Shown here piece by piece: positions 41,266-49,340 of a DNA stretch of 64,000 nucleotides (position 1 is its first letter; each line of letters begins with the position of its first letter). The DNA is taken from positions 248,001 to 312,000 of the forward strand of contig NZ_JAIXCQ010000002.1 in NCBI RefSeq assembly GCF_020297055.1, written 5' to 3'. Source of the stretch: Isoptericola luteus. Lineage in GTDB: Bacteria > Actinomycetota > Actinomycetes > Actinomycetales > Cellulomonadaceae. The notes beneath the pieces were generated by a model that had not been told where the DNA came from, ran no database searches, and saw only the letters and a program-made list of their open reading frames with translations. The position numbers and the translations under genes are program-made.

Positions 41266-42119
41266 GCGCCATCCAGCTCGCCGACCCCGTGACCCTCGGC
41301 GCCACCACCTCCGTGACCGGCGGCGAGCGCCTCGCCCGGGTCCGGGAACGTGCGGCCACGCGCGAGCGCACCCGCATCGAGCGCCGCGCCGCCCGCGCGT
41401 CCCGGCAGCGCCGCAGCCTCACCGACCTGCGGCACGTCGTCGAGCGCGGGCAGGCACAGCTCCACGCCGACGGCGACCGCCCCGAGGCCACGGCGCAGGA
41501 GGTCATCGCGTGGGCCGTCCGCGAGTTCGGCCCCTGGCTCGCGGTGGCGTCCTCCATGCAGGACACCGTGCTGTCCCACCTGGTCTCCCGCCAGCTGCCG
41601 TTCGTCGACGTCCTCTTCGGCGACACCGGCTACCACTTCGCCGAGACGCTCGGCACCCGGGGCGCCGTCGAGATCGAGATGGACGTCGACGTCGTGGACG
41701 TGCTCCCCGAGCTGACGGTGGCCCAGCAGGACGCCGAGCACGGCCCGCGCCTGCACGAGCGCGACCCCGAGGCCTGCTGCGCGATGCGCAAGGTCGCCCC
41801 CATGCGGCAGGCGCTGCAGGGGTACGAGGCGTGGGCCACCGGCGTACGTCGTCGCGAGACCGCGGCGCGCGCGAACGCCCCGCTCGTCTCCTTCGACGAG
41901 CGCAACGGCGTCGTGAAGATCAACCCCCTGGCCGCGTGGACCGACGAGCAGGTGGCCGAGTACTCGCGGCGGCACGGCCTGGTCGTCAACCCGCTGCTGG
42001 ACGACGGCTACCCGTCGGTCGGCTGCGAGCCGTGCACCCAGCGCGTCGAGGCCGGCCAGGACTCCCGGGCGGGACGCTGGGCCGGGCTGGACAAGTCCGA
42101 GTGCGGGCTGCACGGATGA
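41262..42119 (+). CDS. cysH: 4Fe-4S adenylylsulfate (APS) reductase
   Basis: A 285-residue assimilatory reductase that turns activated sulfate into sulfite. PP-loop region WLAVASSMQDTVLSHL, then cluster cysteines C172-C173 in CCAMRK and C255/C258 in CEPCTQ; the C-terminal ECGLHG carries the catalytic C281. The four-cysteine set indicates the iron-sulfur APS-preferring type rather than the cluster-free PAPS enzyme. About 45 Arg-rich residues precede the conserved part. The GTG overlaps the sir stop (GTGA). Confidence 0.94.
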   Translation: MSAIQLADPVTLGATTSVTGGERLARVRERAATRERTRIERRAARASRQRRSLTDLRHVVERGQAQLHADGDRPEATAQEVIAWAVREFGPWLAVASSMQDTVLSHLVSRQLPFVDVLFGDTGYHFAETLGTRGAVEIEMDVDVVDVLPELTVAQQDAEHGPRLHERDPEACCAMRKVAPMRQALQGYEAWATGVRRRETAARANAPLVSFDERNGVVKINPLAAWTDEQVAEYSRRHGLVVNPLLDDGYPSVGCEPCTQRVEAGQDSRAGRWAGLDKSECGLHG

Positions 42120-42136
42120 GCCGGAAGGTGTCCACC

Positions 42137-43417
42137 ATGCACGAGACCTACCCCCTGGGGCTGCGGGTCGCCGGCCGCCTCGTCATCGTGGTCGGCGGCG
42201 GCCCCGTCGCGCTGCGCCGCGTGCGCGGCCTCCTCGCGGCCGGAGCGCGGGTGCGGGTCGTCGCGCCCGACGTCGTCCCCGAGCTCGCCGCGCTGGTTGC
42301 CGCGGGCGTCGTCGAACGCGCGACGCGCGGCTACTGCGACGGCGACCTGGACGACGCGTGGCTCGTGCACACCGCCACCGGCGACCCTGTCGTCGACGCG
42401 CGCGTGGCCGCCGACGCCGAGCAGCTGCGCACGTTCTGCATCACGGCCTCGTCCGCGGGGCTCGGCAGCGCGTGGGTGCCCGCGGTCGCCCGCACGCGGG
42501 TGGACGACGACGGACCGGCGCGCACCGCGGGCGAGGTGACCGTCGCGGTCACCGCGCACCGGGACCCCCGGCGTGCCCAGCGGGTGCGCGACGCCGTGGC
42601 GGCTGGCCTGGACGACGGCACCCTGCCGTTGCGGCGCGTCCGGCCGGACGTGGAGCCGCGCGCGGGGCGCGTCGCCCTCGTCGGCGGCGGCCCCGGGTCC
42701 GCGGGGCTGCTCACCACGCGCGGACGCCGCCTGCTCGCGACGGCCGACGTCGTCGTCGTGGACCGGCTCGCCCCCCGCTCGCTCCTGGCCCGGCTCGGCA
42801 GCGACGTCGAGGTGATCGACGTCGGCAAGTCCGCCGGCCACCACCCGGTGCCGCAGGAGCGGATCTCGGAGCTGCTCGTCGAGCACGCCCTCGCCGGGCG
42901 GGACGTCGTGCGCCTCAAGGGCGGCGACCCGTACGTCTTCGGGCGGGGCGGCGAGGAGCTCGAGGCGTGCCGCGCGCACGGGATCGAGGTCGAGGTGGTG
43001 CCGGGCGTCACCTCGGCCGTGTCGGTGCCCGCCGCGGCCGGGATCCCCGTGACGCACCGCGGCGTCGCCCACGGCTTCAGCGTGCTCACGGGGCACGACG
43101 GGATCGGGGAGGTGCCCGGGGGGACGGACCACACCGTGGTGCTGCTCATGGGTGTCACCCGCCTCGCGGACACCGCCCGTGCGCTCGTCGCGGCCGGACG
43201 CCCGACCACGACGCCGGTCGCCGTGGTGGAGGACGGCTTCGGGCCGCGCCAGCGCACCACCGTGGGCACGCTCGCGGACATCGCCGCGCGGGCGGCCGCG
43301 GTGGGCGTGCGCGCCCCCGCCGTGACGGTCGTCGGCGACGTCGTCCGCCTCAGTCCGGCATGGCCGGGGCAGGACGACGCGCACAGGGCGGCCGCGCCCG
43401 CCGTGAGGACCTCGTGA
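42137..43417 (+). CDS. cysG: Siroheme synthase: precorrin-2 dehydrogenase fused to uroporphyrinogen-III C-methyltransferase
   Basis: A 426-residue fusion supplying siroheme for the sulfite reductase. The N-terminal NAD-binding part LVIVVGGGPVALRRVRGLLA (residues about 14-33) is the SirC-like dehydrogenase. VALVGGGPGSAGLLTTRG (about 178) and VRLKGGDPYVFGRGGEE (about 258) mark the SAM-dependent methyltransferase. The start at 42137 has GGAAGG 8 nt upstream; ATG 42116, overlapping the cysH stop as ATGA, is the alternative and would add 7 residues. The ferrochelatase step is done by the next gene. Confidence 0.92.
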   Translation: MHETYPLGLRVAGRLVIVVGGGPVALRRVRGLLAAGARVRVVAPDVVPELAALVAAGVVERATRGYCDGDLDDAWLVHTATGDPVVDARVAADAEQLRTFCITASSAGLGSAWVPAVARTRVDDDGPARTAGEVTVAVTAHRDPRRAQRVRDAVAAGLDDGTLPLRRVRPDVEPRAGRVALVGGGPGSAGLLTTRGRRLLATADVVVVDRLAPRSLLARLGSDVEVIDVGKSAGHHPVPQERISELLVEHALAGRDVVRLKGGDPYVFGRGGEELEACRAHGIEVEVVPGVTSAVSVPAAAGIPVTHRGVAHGFSVLTGHDGIGEVPGGTDHTVVLLMGVTRLADTARALVAAGRPTTTPVAVVEDGFGPRQRTTVGTLADIAARAAAVGVRAPAVTVVGDVVRLSPAWPGQDDAHRAAAPAVRTS

Positions 43418-43473
43418 CAGGGGTTCACCTCCGCGCAACCGTCCCGGCCGACCCGTCCCCTAGCGTGGTGCGC

Positions 43474-44241
43474 ATGGACGTCGCACCCGCTCTGCTCGCC
43501 GTCTCGCACGGCACGTCGTCGGACGCCGGAGCCGAGGCCGTCGCCACCCTGGTGGAGGCGGTGGCCGCCCGGCTGGCCCCGGCTGCCGGCGCGGGGGTGC
43601 CCGTCGAGGTGCACGCCGGCTTCGTCGACGTCCAGCAGCCTGACGTGCCCACGTGCCTGACGGGGCTCGTCGGCCGGGCCACCGTCGTCGTGCCCCTGCT
43701 CCTGTCGGCCGGTTTCCACGTGCACGTCGACCTGCGGGACGACGTCGACGCCGCGCTCGCGCGGGGCATGGACGTCACGCTCGGCGGCGCCCTGGGACCG
43801 GACGACCGGCTCGTGGACCTGCTCGCACGGCGCCTGGACGAGGCCGGCCTCACGGACGACGACGTCGTCGTGCTCGCCGCGGCCGGGTCGAGCGACCCGC
43901 GGGCCGTCGCCGACTGCGAGGCGACCGCGGCTCGGCTCGCGGAACGCCTGCGCCGCGACGTGCCCGTCGGGTACATCGCCAACGCGGACCCCCGGGTGCA
44001 CGAGGTGGTCGGCGCGGCCCGGGCCGCCCACCCCGGGCGGCGCGTCGTCGTGGCGTCCTACCTGCTGGCGCCCGGGTTCTTCGCCGACCTCGCCGCGAGG
44101 GCGGGGGGCGACGTGACGACCCCCGCGCTGCTCGTGGCGGACGACGACGCGCCCGCCGAGCTCGTCGACGTGGTGCTGGACCGCTACCGCGCGGCGGCTC
44201 AGAGCAGGCGGCGCGCCGCCGCCCAGCGGGTGAGCTCGTAG
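43474..44241 (+). CDS. Sirohydrochlorin ferrochelatase, CbiX/SirB type
   Basis: A 255-residue chelatase inserting iron into sirohydrochlorin to complete siroheme. LLAVSHGTSSDAGAEAV gives the first metal His, and VPLLLSAGFHVHVDL the second conserved segment; the C-terminal half, ANADPRVHEVVGAAR to VASYLLAPGFFADL, repeats the fold. The ATG at 43474 lies 7 nt after -10 TAGCGT (43461-43466), so it may also have its own leaderless promoter. A GTG at 43414 overlapping the previous stop is the alternative. The last 43 bp overlap the LuxR-type gene on the other strand. Confidence 0.88.
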   Translation: MDVAPALLAVSHGTSSDAGAEAVATLVEAVAARLAPAAGAGVPVEVHAGFVDVQQPDVPTCLTGLVGRATVVVPLLLSAGFHVHVDLRDDVDAALARGMDVTLGGALGPDDRLVDLLARRLDEAGLTDDDVVVLAAAGSSDPRAVADCEATAARLAERLRRDVPVGYIANADPRVHEVVGAARAAHPGRRVVVASYLLAPGFFADLAARAGGDVTTPALLVADDDAPAELVDVVLDRYRAAAQSRRRAAAQRVSS

Positions 44242-44888
44242 CGGCTGGAGAGCTGCAGCTTGCGCAGCACCGCGGAGACGTGGGTCTCGACCGTCTTGAT
44301 GGAGATGAACAGCTCGCTCGCGACCTCGCGGTAGGAGTAGCCGCGGGCGATGAGCCGCATCACCTCCTGCTCGCGCTTGGAGAGTCGGTCGAGCTCGTCG
44401 TCCGCCACCGCGACGTCGCCCGCCGCTGTGCCGAACGCGTCCAGCACGAACCCGGCGAGCCGCGGCGAGAACACCGCGTCACCGCTCGCGACCCGCACCA
44501 CGGCGCCCGACAGGTCCGACGCAGAGATGTTCTTGGTGACGTATCCGCGCGCACCCGCCCGGATGACCGCGACGACGTCCTCCGCCGCGTCCGAGACCGA
44601 CAGGGCGAGGAAGCGGGTGCCCCCCAGCAGGTCGGCGCAGCGCTGCACCACCTCGGCCCCGCCACCGCCGTTGCCTCCGGGCAGGTGCACGTCGAGCAGC
44701 ACGACGGGCGGCCGGTGCTCGTGGACGACGGCGACCGCCTGGTCGACGTCCGCGGCCTCCCCCACGACGCGCACGCGCTCGTCGAGGCTCGCGCGCACGC
44801 CCGTGCGGAACATGTGGTGGTCGTCGACGAGGACGACCGGCACGGGGCCGGACGCGGGGGCGGGGGTGGCGGTGTCCGGGGTGGTCAC
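44199..44888 (-). CDS. NarL/LuxR-type response regulator
   Basis: A 229-residue two-component regulator. The receiver has VDDHHMFRTG (21-30), phospho-acceptor D66 in VVLLDVHLPGG and the switch Lys in RGYVTKNIS. The output HTH is LSKREQEVMRLIARGYSYREVA and ISIKTVETHVSAVLRKL (about 165-215). Its GTG overlaps the kinase stop as GTGA. The pair probably senses envelope stress, as PspC-linked kinases do, and the divergent PspC-family genes are its likely targets. Its 3' end overlaps the ferrochelatase gene by 43 bp, tail to tail. Confidence 0.93.
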   Translation of the reverse strand: MTTPDTATPAPASGPVPVVLVDDHHMFRTGVRASLDERVRVVGEAADVDQAVAVVHEHRPPVVLLDVHLPGGNGGGGAEVVQRCADLLGGTRFLALSVSDAAEDVVAVIRAGARGYVTKNISASDLSGAVVRVASGDAVFSPRLAGFVLDAFGTAAGDVAVADDELDRLSKREQEVMRLIARGYSYREVASELFISIKTVETHVSAVLRKLQLSSRYELTRWAAARRLL

Positions 44889-46201
44889 GGGCGGGCTCCT
44901 TCGGGGCTGTCGGCGGGTACGGCGGTCGGGGAGGTCCCAGGGGTCGAGGGGGCTTCCGGCGGCGGCTCGGTCGCCGCCCGGGGCATGCGCAGGCGCACCT
45001 CGGTGCCCCACCCCGGCCGGCTGGTCACGCCGGCGGTACCACCCCGGCGCCGGACCCGGCCGAGGATGGACTCCCGCACGCCGAACCGGTCGGGGGCGAT
45101 GTCCTCCATGTCGAAGCCCTCGCCGCGGTCCCGCACGAAGACCTCCACGGCGTCGTCGGCCACCTCCAGGTAGACCGTGACGGGCGGGCTGCCGTGCACC
45201 ACCGCGTTGACCAGCGCCTCGCGCGCCGCCTGCAGCAGCGCCTGCGTCTCCTCGGTGGGCACGCAGTCGCCCACGACGACGGTCTCGATCTCGACGGCGC
45301 GGCCGTCCTCCACCTCGCCCACGAGGTCGCGCAGCTCGGCCGCCAGCGACGTGCCCGGGGCGGTGCGGTCCGTGTAGAGCCACTCACGCAGCTCCCGCTC
45401 CTGGGCGCGGGCCATGCGGGCGACCTCTTCGGGGTCGTCCGCGCGGGCGCGGATGAGGGCGAGGGTCTGCAGCACGGAGTCGTGCAGGTGGGCCGCGATG
45501 TCGGCCCGCTCCGCCTCACGGGCGCGCGCCGCGCGCTCGTCGCCGAGCTCGCGCACGAGCCGCAGCCACCACGGCGCGAGCATCAGGGCCGCACCGGCCA
45601 GCACCGCCAGCGACGCTGCCGCCGCCTGCAGCAGCACCGGCAGCGGCGCGTCCTGCCCGATGAGGAGGAGCACGCCGACCATGACGAGGATGACGCCGCC
45701 GGCCAGCCGGAGGACCAGCGCCGAACGCCGTCCGCCGCCCCGCCCCAGGTCCCGCTGGGCCGCATCGAGCTGGCTCCAGGCCAGCGCGAGCCCGCCCACG
45801 GCGACGAGCACCGGGAGCACCCACGACGCGCCCAGCTCCCAGCCGAGCCGCACCGCCACCAGGAGGAAGGCTCCCGCGATGAGGGCCACGCCGATCGCGA
45901 TGTCGCGGATCGGCAGGGACGACACGGAACCCTGCAGCCGCAGCCGGGGCGCCAGCCGCTGCAGCGACGACTGGCCCGCGTCCGCCGCGGCCGTCCGCGG
46001 GTCGCCCGCGGGGACCGTCACCCACCAGAACACGTACGCGAACCCGCCGGCGCCGCCCGCGAGCACGAGCACGAGGAAGCAGATCCGGACCAGCACGACG
46101 GGTAGCCCCAGGTGCGCGGCGAGGCCCGCGGCGACGCCACCGAGCAGCCGGCCCTGGGGGGGCCGGCGCAGCGGGAGCCGGGGCGCACGATCGGTGGTCA
46201 C
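44885..46201 (-). CDS. PspC-domain sensor histidine kinase
   Basis: A 438-residue membrane kinase. A PspC motif GRLLGGVAAGLAAHLGLP (about 18-35) and its hydrophobic helix start the protein; four more membrane segments follow (about 100-215). The HisKA_3 box AHLHDSVLQTLALI has the phospho-His near 237. AREALVNAVVHG is the N box, and VRDRGEGFDMED and RRRGGTAGVTS form the ATP lid. It phosphorylates the coupled regulator downstream. The Pro-rich tail is unusual. It starts at GTG 46201, divergent from the PspC gene across 137 bp with direct repeats. Confidence 0.92.
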   Translation of the reverse strand: MTTDRAPRLPLRRPPQGRLLGGVAAGLAAHLGLPVVLVRICFLVLVLAGGAGGFAYVFWWVTVPAGDPRTAAADAGQSSLQRLAPRLRLQGSVSSLPIRDIAIGVALIAGAFLLVAVRLGWELGASWVLPVLVAVGGLALAWSQLDAAQRDLGRGGGRRSALVLRLAGGVILVMVGVLLLIGQDAPLPVLLQAAAASLAVLAGAALMLAPWWLRLVRELGDERAARAREAERADIAAHLHDSVLQTLALIRARADDPEEVARMARAQERELREWLYTDRTAPGTSLAAELRDLVGEVEDGRAVEIETVVVGDCVPTEETQALLQAAREALVNAVVHGSPPVTVYLEVADDAVEVFVRDRGEGFDMEDIAPDRFGVRESILGRVRRRGGTAGVTSRPGWGTEVRLRMPRAATEPPPEAPSTPGTSPTAVPADSPEGARP

Positions 46202-46246
46202 GGCATCGATCCTGACACGCCGGGAACACCCTCGGGGGCGTATCGC

Positions 46247-46284
46247 CAGGGATTCAGGGTCCGCTCCCCCAGGGTTTCAGGGTC
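46247..46284. promoter_or_regulatory. 23-bp-spaced direct repeats in the kinase/PspC divergent region
   Basis: CAGGGATTCAGGGTC (46247-46261) and CAGGGTTTCAGGGTC (46270-46284) differ by one base and are 23 bp apart, about two helical turns. A further TCAGGG follows at 46288. Such spacing suits a dimeric LuxR-type regulator bound on one face. It is likely the site for the adjacent response regulator, by inference. Confidence 0.6.
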
Positions 46285-46338
46285 GGCTCAGGGCAGCACC
46301 CGATGCCGAGCGGGCGCCGTTCTTGCCAGCATGGAGCC

Positions 46339-47829
46339 ATGACCACCGACGACCACAACCCCCCGACCGGGGGCGACGCGCCGCCCACCGGCGGCCCCAC
46401 GCCCCCGCCCCAGCGCAGCGGTGACGGCTTCTTCGACTCCGTCCGCCGCCTCGGCCTCTACCGCTCCGACGACCGCTGGGTCGGCGGTGTCGCCGGAGGC
46501 CTGGCGCAACGCTTCGGCCTCGACCCCCTCCTGGTGCGGGGCCTGCTCGTGCTGAGCTTCTTCCTCACCGGCGCCGGGATCGTCGTGTACGCCATCGCCT
46601 GGGCGCTCCTGCCCGAGCAGCGTGACGGCCGGATCCACCTCCAGCAGGCGGTCCGCGGCGACTTCGACGTGGCTCTCCTGGGCGCCGTCGTCGCGCTCGT
46701 CGTCGGGATCGCCTGGAACGGCGGGGTCGGCTGGTGGTCGGGCTACTTCGACTGGGTCGACGGACTGATCTGGATCGCCGTCTGGGTCGCGATCGTCTGG
46801 GTGATCGTCAAGCTCGTCCGCAGCCGCCGGCCGCGCACGACGCCGCCCGCCCGCCCGGGCTACGGCCCCGTGCCGCCGCAGCCCGGCCCCTGGCAGACCG
46901 GGCCCTCGCAGACCGGACCGTCGCCGGCAGCGCCCGGCGACCCGCACTTCGTGCCCGCACCGCCCGCGCCGTACCTCTCGACGCCGGCGACGCCCGCACC
47001 GTACCCGACGACGTACCCGGCGACGCCGCCCCGGGGTGCGGCGACGGCCTCCGCGCCGTATCTCTCGGCGCCCGTGGCGTCACGGCCCACGCCGCTGCCC
47101 GCGCCGGCAGCTCCGCCGCTGCCCCCGATGCCCGTGCGCCGCGGCCCCGGTGCCACAACCGTCGGAGTCGTGCTCGGTCTCGTCCTGCTCGGCGGGGCGC
47201 TGCTCCTCGTGGCCGACCGCATGGGCGAGCTCGACCTGCCGCTGTGGCCCACCTGGCTGGGCGTCTCGATCGTCGTCCTGGGCCTCGGGATCGTCGTGTG
47301 CGGTCTGCGCAGCCGCAAAGGTGGCGGCCTGACGTTCCTCGCCGTCGTCGCGGTCATCGCGGGAATCCTCACCTGGCCCCTCGCCGGCGGACCGGACCCG
47401 TGGGACTGGTGGGACGTGTCGGACGACACGGACGCGCCGGGCACCACCATCAGCAACGGCACGGTGGTCCCGCGGACGATCGAGCAGGCCGAGGACGGCG
47501 TGCAGGTGTCCTTCGGCAGTGCGGTCGTCGACCTCACCGAGCTCGACCTCGACGGTGTGTCCCCGGGGGATCCGGTCGTCGTCCCGATCTCGATGACCGC
47601 AGGCAGCACGACCGTGCTCATTCCCGACGGCGAGGCCGTCGCCGCGGACGTGAACGTCCGGGCCGGCAACGCGAACTGGCGGGTGGACGACCAGGAGCAG
47701 TCCGTCAACACGTTTACCGACGCCCCCGCGCGGTTCACGACCCAGGAGGTCAGCGGTGCGGACACCATCGTGCTGCTGCTCGACCTCGACGTCCGCGCCG
47801 GCGACCTGACCATCAAGGAGACCCGATGA
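46339..47829 (+). CDS. PspC-domain multi-spanning membrane protein
   Basis: A 496-residue protein. A Pro/Thr-rich start leads to a PspC motif DRWVGGVAGGLAQRFGLDP (about 46-64) and helix, two more membrane segments, a long Pro/Ala/Tyr-rich linker (about 165-260), then three segments (about 270-350). A C-terminal soluble domain (about 370-496) has a LiaF/YvqF-like beta repeat pattern (VQVSFGSAVVDLTEL, GSTTVLIPDG, VRAGNANWRV). This matches envelope-stress partners of LiaRS-type systems. It is divergent from the kinase and overlaps the next gene by ATGA. A three-codon ATG frame at 46331 ends on its start codon. Confidence 0.87.
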   Translation: MTTDDHNPPTGGDAPPTGGPTPPPQRSGDGFFDSVRRLGLYRSDDRWVGGVAGGLAQRFGLDPLLVRGLLVLSFFLTGAGIVVYAIAWALLPEQRDGRIHLQQAVRGDFDVALLGAVVALVVGIAWNGGVGWWSGYFDWVDGLIWIAVWVAIVWVIVKLVRSRRPRTTPPARPGYGPVPPQPGPWQTGPSQTGPSPAAPGDPHFVPAPPAPYLSTPATPAPYPTTYPATPPRGAATASAPYLSAPVASRPTPLPAPAAPPLPPMPVRRGPGATTVGVVLGLVLLGGALLLVADRMGELDLPLWPTWLGVSIVVLGLGIVVCGLRSRKGGGLTFLAVVAVIAGILTWPLAGGPDPWDWWDVSDDTDAPGTTISNGTVVPRTIEQAEDGVQVSFGSAVVDLTELDLDGVSPGDPVVVPISMTAGSTTVLIPDGEAVAADVNVRAGNANWRVDDQEQSVNTFTDAPARFTTQEVSGADTIVLLLDLDVRAGDLTIKETR

Positions 47830-48425
47830 GCGACGACAAGCCCACGACGCCCCTGCACCGCGACGGGTCGGAGGAGGTCGACGAGACGCAGGCCCTCCCC
47901 GCGGCCGACGAGACGCAGGCCCTCCCCGCGGCCGACGAGACGCAGGCCCTCCCCGCGGCCGACGAGACGCAGGCCCTCCCCGCGGCCGACGAGACGCGGG
48001 CGCTCCCCGTCGCCGGGCCCGACGACCCGCTGTCGGTCTTCGACCGGCCCGATCCCCGACCGTCCGGCGAGCCCGCGCCGTCGGTCGGCGCTCCGCCCTT
48101 CGACCCGGGCCGGTCCACCGAGCGGTCCTCCGCCCCTGCCTCACCGCTCGACCGGGCACCGGCACCGGCTTCGGCCCGCTCGGACGAGCCGGCCCGCACC
48201 GCTCCGGTCAAGCCCCCGGTGTCCTCGGGACCGCGGTCCAGCACGATCGTCTGGGGTTTCCTCGTCGTCGCGTTCGGCGTCGGGCTGCTCGCCAACGCCG
48301 CGGGCGCACGGATCGACATCGAGCTGGCCGCGATCGTGCTGCTCGCGGCGGCGGGCGTGCTGCTCGTCGTCGGTTCGGCGGTCAGCGCGCTCCGGCGGCG
48401 TCGCCAGGGGGCGCCCACCCCCTGA
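47826..48425 (+). CDS. Membrane protein with DETQALPAA tandem repeats
   Basis: A 199-residue protein. Residues 19-63 are five tandem 9-residue repeats, DETQALPAA with a final variant DETRALPVA. A Pro/Ser/Ala-rich disordered stretch follows, then two membrane helices (about 140-160 and 165-185) and a basic tail. TQ in an acidic context is a typical phosphothreonine/FHA motif in actinobacteria, so the repeats may be kinase targets. It is coupled to the PspC protein by ATGA. I know no named family. Confidence 0.8.
   Translation: MSDDKPTTPLHRDGSEEVDETQALPAADETQALPAADETQALPAADETQALPAADETRALPVAGPDDPLSVFDRPDPRPSGEPAPSVGAPPFDPGRSTERSSAPASPLDRAPAPASARSDEPARTAPVKPPVSSGPRSSTIVWGFLVVAFGVGLLANAAGARIDIELAAIVLLAAAGVLLVVGSAVSALRRRRQGAPTP
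47880..48014 (+). repeat. In-frame 27-bp tandem repeat, five units
   Basis: Units begin at 47880, 47907, 47934, 47961 and 47988. The first four are identical at the DNA level and the fifth has several changes. Identity at DNA level implies recent expansion, so copy number may vary among strains. Confidence 0.95.
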
Positions 48426-48454
48426 GCGCGGTCGGGTCGGCGACCTGACTCCCC

Positions 48455-49207
48455 TCAGGCCGTCGGCCCGGTCTCCGGGCTGCGCGTGGACCCCGGCGCC
48501 GAGGCGTCGGGGTCCGCCTGCGTCGGCTGCTCCGGTGCCGGGGTCCGTGTCGTGGGCGTGTCCGTCGTCCGGGCCGGCATCGCCGTCGTGCTTGGCGTCC
48601 GCGTCTCCGGTGCCGGCGCTTCCGCCGTGCGGTACGACGTCCGCGAGGGCGGCGGCGGGGTCGGCTCGGCGGGGCCGTTCGGCGTCGCGGTGGTGTCGGC
48701 ATGACGCGGGGCGGTCGAGAGGTCGCCCTGCGAGCTCAGTCCCGGCCCTTCGACCGAGACCTGCGGCCCCCCGGCCAGCTTGCGCAGGGCCACGCCGACC
48801 AGGATGAACAGGAGGCCGATGCCGACGACCAGAGCACACACCCCGAACGCGACGACCGACGTGAACAGGGACGCCCGCAGGAACGACGCGTTCATGACGC
48901 TCGCGCGGAGCGGGTCGTCCTGCGGCAGCTCCGCGTACGTCTGGCCGCCCGCCATCTCCTTGGCGTGCATGTCGATGACGTCGGCCTGCGCGTAGGCGGT
49001 CAGCGGGCCGGTGACGGACTGGCCCGCGAACATCCCGCCCAGGAGTGTGGAGTCGTCCGCCACCGTGATGTTCTCGTTGGAGAGGGTCATGGCCACGACG
49101 GCCCAGACCACGACCCCCGCGATGATCAGCACGATCCCGGCGATGATGGAGAACAGACCGATCCCTCGGACGCCCCTGGTGGGCTGGATCGTGACCGTGC
49201 TTGACAT
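48455..49207 (-). CDS. Conserved actinobacterial two-helix membrane protein
   Basis: A 250-residue protein with two membrane segments (about 17-40 and 115-143) around an outer loop containing ENITVADDSTLLGG and YAELPQDDPLRASVMNASFL, then a cytoplasmic tail of about 100 residues rich in Pro and Thr. Proteins of this pattern are often labelled aromatic ring-opening dioxygenase LigA in databases, which nothing in the sequence supports. The function is unknown. The ATG has GGAAGG about 8 nt upstream, and a -10 TACCGT lies about 50 nt upstream. Confidence 0.8.
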   Translation of the reverse strand: MSSTVTIQPTRGVRGIGLFSIIAGIVLIIAGVVVWAVVAMTLSNENITVADDSTLLGGMFAGQSVTGPLTAYAQADVIDMHAKEMAGGQTYAELPQDDPLRASVMNASFLRASLFTSVVAFGVCALVVGIGLLFILVGVALRKLAGGPQVSVEGPGLSSQGDLSTAPRHADTTATPNGPAEPTPPPPSRTSYRTAEAPAPETRTPSTTAMPARTTDTPTTRTPAPEQPTQADPDASAPGSTRSPETGPTA

Positions 49208-49340
49208 GGGAGGCACCTTCCGTGGACGCGGGACGAGCGGACCAGGCACTTCTGAGGCTCACGGTAGTCCGATCGCTACGGCGAGTCGCGGCGAACGTGC
49301 AGGCTGCGGATACCTGGCCCGCAGGTGGAAGGATGTCCCG

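Noticed and set aside
46331-46342. Three-codon frame ATG GAG CCA TGA ending on the PspC gene start
   Set aside because: No -10 at leaderless distance and no ribosome site; it may be chance, so it is mentioned only in the gene entry.
48455-49207. Aromatic ring-opening dioxygenase LigA
   Set aside because: Databases often give this name to proteins of this pattern, but there are no metal ligands or dioxygenase fold, only two membrane helices and a Pro/Thr tail.
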